DNA of 64,000 nucleotides from Inia geoffrensis (taxonomy: Eukaryota > Chordata > Mammalia > Artiodactyla > Iniidae). A model generated the notes under the pieces. That model saw only the letters and a program-made list of their open reading frames with translations, was not told where the DNA came from and did no database searches. This document shows, piece by piece, positions 60,806 to 64,000 of the stretch; position 1 is the stretch's first letter, and the number at the start of each line of letters is the position of its first letter. The stretch lies in the NCBI GenBank assembly GCA_036417435.1, contig CM070901.1:64724501-64788500 (forward strand), read 5' to 3'. The position numbers and the translations under genes were made by a program.

Positions 60806-62880
60806 TAATACACTGAAGTAAAAACTCGGATATATTTCCCTAACTTCAACCTAATTTATTTCTTTATTTAAGGGACTGATCCAGTCCATCTTTAAATACC
60901 ACTAATGTTATATTGTGATTCACGTCAAGCTAACTTTAAACAAATGATCATTCAGAGGTCTGAAAGTTTAATAACCCAAGGCTCAAAGAAGGAGCTTTTC
61001 TCGTGGGGATCTGCCATCAGGTGCTGAGAAAACACAGAGTGGTTAAACTTCCAGGGCCACTGAAAGTAAAGGCAAGGAGATGCTTAGGTACCACCGTCAG
61101 GTAGAATCCACTTGGACACACACCATTCCTCCTTGTCTCTTTGAATCTCTGTCGATGGCATCACATCCCATTTTACCTCATAATCCTTCCTGAATATCTA
61201 CAGAGAGACTTCTTGTGAACTGAAAAATCGAAGGCATTCACATGACATCTATTTTCTGGCTCCACCATATTCCCACTCTACTTTCCTTCAATAGAGTGAA
61301 ACTCTAGGCTTTATTTAAAGAGAGACTACAAGGAAACTAGACCATGAGAAACACATGGTATTTTCATCATCTCTTTTCTACCTTTTTCTGTTTCTGATTT
61401 TTAAGCAAGTTTTTCCCTCTTTTCTCTTTCTTTCCACGCTGCTTTGCTGACTTTTTTCCTCTCTCTCTCCTGCATCTGTCCATCTTGTCTGCCTCATACG
61501 TGGTTGACAATTATTATTTTGACTTTCGGTGCCTTTCCTGGTTTGAGCCTTTGTTAAAATCTATGTATTTTTTCTGGAGGATAATGCATATGTCATTGTT
61601 CTCCGTGTGGCTTTTTCCCTTTTCTTTATTCGGGGAGCAGAGGAATGGATTTTTCTCCAAGAAGGAAGATGAAAGGAGGAATTAGGTTGAGACGAGAGAG
61701 CGTGGAACAAGAGAGGAAGGTGTCAATTAAAAAAATGAACCCCACTGCATCCCCCTCTTGACAGGTGGGGTGAGTGGAGCTGACAGCCGTCACATTAGCT
61801 GGCTTTGGTGGAACCCTCATGCCTTGTGGTCCCCTGAGCTCAAAAGGAGTGATTCCAGGGCCGGCGGACACACTCACACATTTTTACTTGGTGTTCCAAT
61901 GCTTCCCCCGCAGCTATTTCTAATAATGGTAATTATAATGATTTGAGGCTTAAGCAGGGCAATTCCGGCCTGAAGGCAGATTGTAATGAAGTAGTCAGGG
62001 TGAAGGGAGGGGAGTGGGCAGCGGTGGGAAGAGGCTGCATGGGGCACTTTCAGGCCTTAAATAGCTTTGTCTAGTCAAGTGCAACCAGGGCGGCCTCATC
62101 CGTGGACCCCAAAGTTTTGTCCCGCAGGATATTCAGAAATCCGTTTCTGCTGGGGAAGGAGGATCACTTACATCCACAGACAGGCCACGCTGACTCCTGG
62201 GCAAAGGAGCAGCTCTGTGTGCCGGGACATCCACAGCCCGTGGCCCTTGGTGGCTGCTGCTCTCTTGACTGTGGCTTGAATCACACACCGCTTGGCTCGG
62301 TCCAGCCCTCCCTATTCCCTCACCGTCGATAATACTGTCCTAAGAGCCTTGGCCAGAATCCAATTGCTGCTGATATACATCTTCCCTTGACTCCAAATGA
62401 CTCTTTCTGCCATTGAAGGATACCCTGGAATGTTGAAAACTTGTCCTGATTGCAGAGTTAATGGTCATGTGGTCCTGGGCTCTGACGGGATGGCCTTAGG
62501 GAGAGCCTTGATGGGTCTCTCTAGTCATCAGTGTTACCCCACCTCTCCGCTCTGCCCTTATTAAAGCCATTCGTTCTGAAAGCTAAATGAATATGTTTCA
62601 TCTTCAAGTGCTGGAAAACAATAGCAGGCAGCCAGTGATCAGTAAAGAACAATGCGGGCTTAATCACTGCTATTCTCTTTCCTCCTCCCTTTCTCAATTG
62701 CTTTCTTTTCAGCTTTGTTGCTACTATCAGCAAGGAGGCCCTAATACACAAGTTCATGAATCCATCTATGTGGATATAAGCACACATATATGGGCACATA
62801 CAAATCTCTAATATTTACAAAAGACTTCTGAAGTACAAAAACATACATATTCATATATGTATACTGTATATAACTTAATC
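60806..62880. other. Unique intronic sequence, possible regulatory region
   Basis: No repeat is recognised across about 2 kb. The part 61890-62790 is rich in TAAT cores, TTAATCAC-like and AACAAT motifs and shows no sign of transposon origin. Function is unknown. Treated as a candidate conserved element only. Confidence 0.4.
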
Positions 62881-62887
62881 TTATAAT

Positions 62888-62958
62888 TTAATCTCATTAT
62901 ATCTCTTAATCTCATTATATCTCTAGATATGAGATGTGCATAGATTATGCATATCTAG
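62888..62958. repeat. 18-bp tandem duplication and adjoining inverted repeat
   Basis: TTAATCTCATTATATCTC occurs at 62888-62905 and 62906-62923 without mismatch. CTAGATATG (62923-62931) and CATATCTAG (62950-62958) are exact inverted arms, with TGCATA/TATGCA arms nested between them. Confidence 0.93.
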
Positions 62959-62959
62959 G

Positions 62960-64000
62960 TATGCTTACTTTTGTCCTCTCTATCCATTCAATAAATTCTT
63001 CTGCACCAAGTGTTGAATGAATACTTACATCTAAATACTTCATTTTACAAAAGCAATATATATTTTTTTCAAATGACTGTGGTGTTACAGATATGGAATA
63101 TATTTATATTGGAACTGGAATAGAGATGAGCTAAAGCTATAGTGCATATGTAGCTTATGCAATGTAACAAAAATAATTGCATAACATATAATCAAATTAA
63201 GCACTTACACTAAATTTTAACTGAAGATGTATATTTTTGTAATAGCATTAATGAATTATAGTAGCATTTGGAAGCTTCCATGTTTCCCTTTTCACCTAAT
63301 GTCTATAGCTCTTGCTATCCAGCTTGGAAAACGATGTCATGATATTATCTCTTTATTCCACATTTCCTTACTTCACAGATGTTCCTGAAGTAACTGAATT
63401 CATTGGCAGAAAGGTATATAAATATTCCAGCTCCGGATCACAGTACCGTCATAGGTAATTTCATTTTTCCATTCCTTGCCCCTTACATGCTATCCAGGCA
63501 CTTAAGTAAATACATACCACCGCAAGAGAGAAAAGTGTTCTATATGTCAAACTATATTTGTTACTCATGGTAATGGTATATTATTAATTTTATCACACTG
63601 TAATTCATCACTACAGATGATTTAATACCATGTTATCCTCAGGGCCTAGTACTGTGTGTGACATACAACAGGCATTCAAACAGTGTGTTAAGTGAAGCAC
63701 TTATGTTATAGCCATTTCATATAATGGGGAAAATATACCCATTCCCTAACTTCAAGAGTTAACACTTCGTCCTGGCATAACACATTATCTGATGGTGATG
63801 GCTTACAAATCACTTTGAAGGAGAAATTCAAATCATGAAGCTGATTATTCAGCCAAGAAATAATAGATTGCAGTTAAGTAATTCAGTATTGTAGTTTTTA
63901 TATTTTCTGTATTTTACACATGCAAATGAGTTGTCCGTTGAAGTTGGTTCTGGTTCATTGTGTACAGGAAATGCTTCCTTTAAACCATCACTGGGAATCT
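62960..64000. other. Unique AT-rich intronic sequence to window end
   Basis: An L2-like tail ('gggcctagtactgtgtgtgacatacaacaggcattcaaacagtg') lies near 63640-63700. Nothing else is recognised. PBX1 exon 2 is not reached. Confidence 0.45.

Overview
This is mammalian nuclear DNA from a cetartiodactyl, most likely a cetacean. Two short coding exons sit near the left end, and the remaining ~99% is intronic DNA full of old and young retroposons. The organism call rests on nine tRNA-derived SINEs with the CHR-type head (GGGCTTCCCTGGTGGCGCAG), several with the cetacean-type tail ending in GAGAGGCCCGCGTACCGC plus poly-A, and on many older MIR and L2 pieces. Toothed versus baleen whale cannot be decided from the sequence alone.

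The gene is PBX1 (TALE-class homeodomain transcription factor) on the minus strand. Exon 3 is at 7283-7039 (245 bp) and exon 4 at 513-323 (191 bp). Both have perfect GT/AG splice sites and compatible phases, and join to give residues about 89-234: the middle and end of the PBC domain, stopping at the first residues of the homeodomain. The homeodomain exons lie off the left edge (position <1). Exons 1-2 lie off the right edge (position >64000).

Layout: 1-322 is the start of intron 4; 323-513 exon 4; 514-7038 intron 3 (complete, 6,525 bp); 7039-7283 exon 3, with a CpG-dense, Ala-run-coding core; 7284-64000 part of the very long intron 2. No other protein-coding gene, RNA gene or CRISPR array is supported. 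The remaining open frames are fragments in SINEs, microsatellites or unique intronic sequence without splice or codon support.

Intron 2 content: young CHR-type SINEs at about 11.1, 22.9, 23.7, 30.1, 31.2, 54.9 and 59.6 kb, most with clear target-site duplications; many MIR and L2 relics; three L1 3'-end pieces, plus a fourth uncertain antisense piece; one ~490-bp hAT-type DNA transposon; several (CA)n tracts up to 28 units; purine-rich and G4-prone tracts; and several unexplained structures. The strongest of these are a 39-bp-arm hairpin at 52.5 kb and a 30-bp near-perfect palindrome at 48.5 kb carrying two inverted TGACAG (MEIS/PREP-type) sites. Stretches of unique, AT-rich, homeodomain-site-rich sequence (about 28.5, 45-47, 50.2 and 61.9-62.8 kb) are candidate conserved enhancers, which is an inference that needs alignment. 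I found no previously undescribed coding system. The novelty, if any, is in the non-coding structures listed in the findings.
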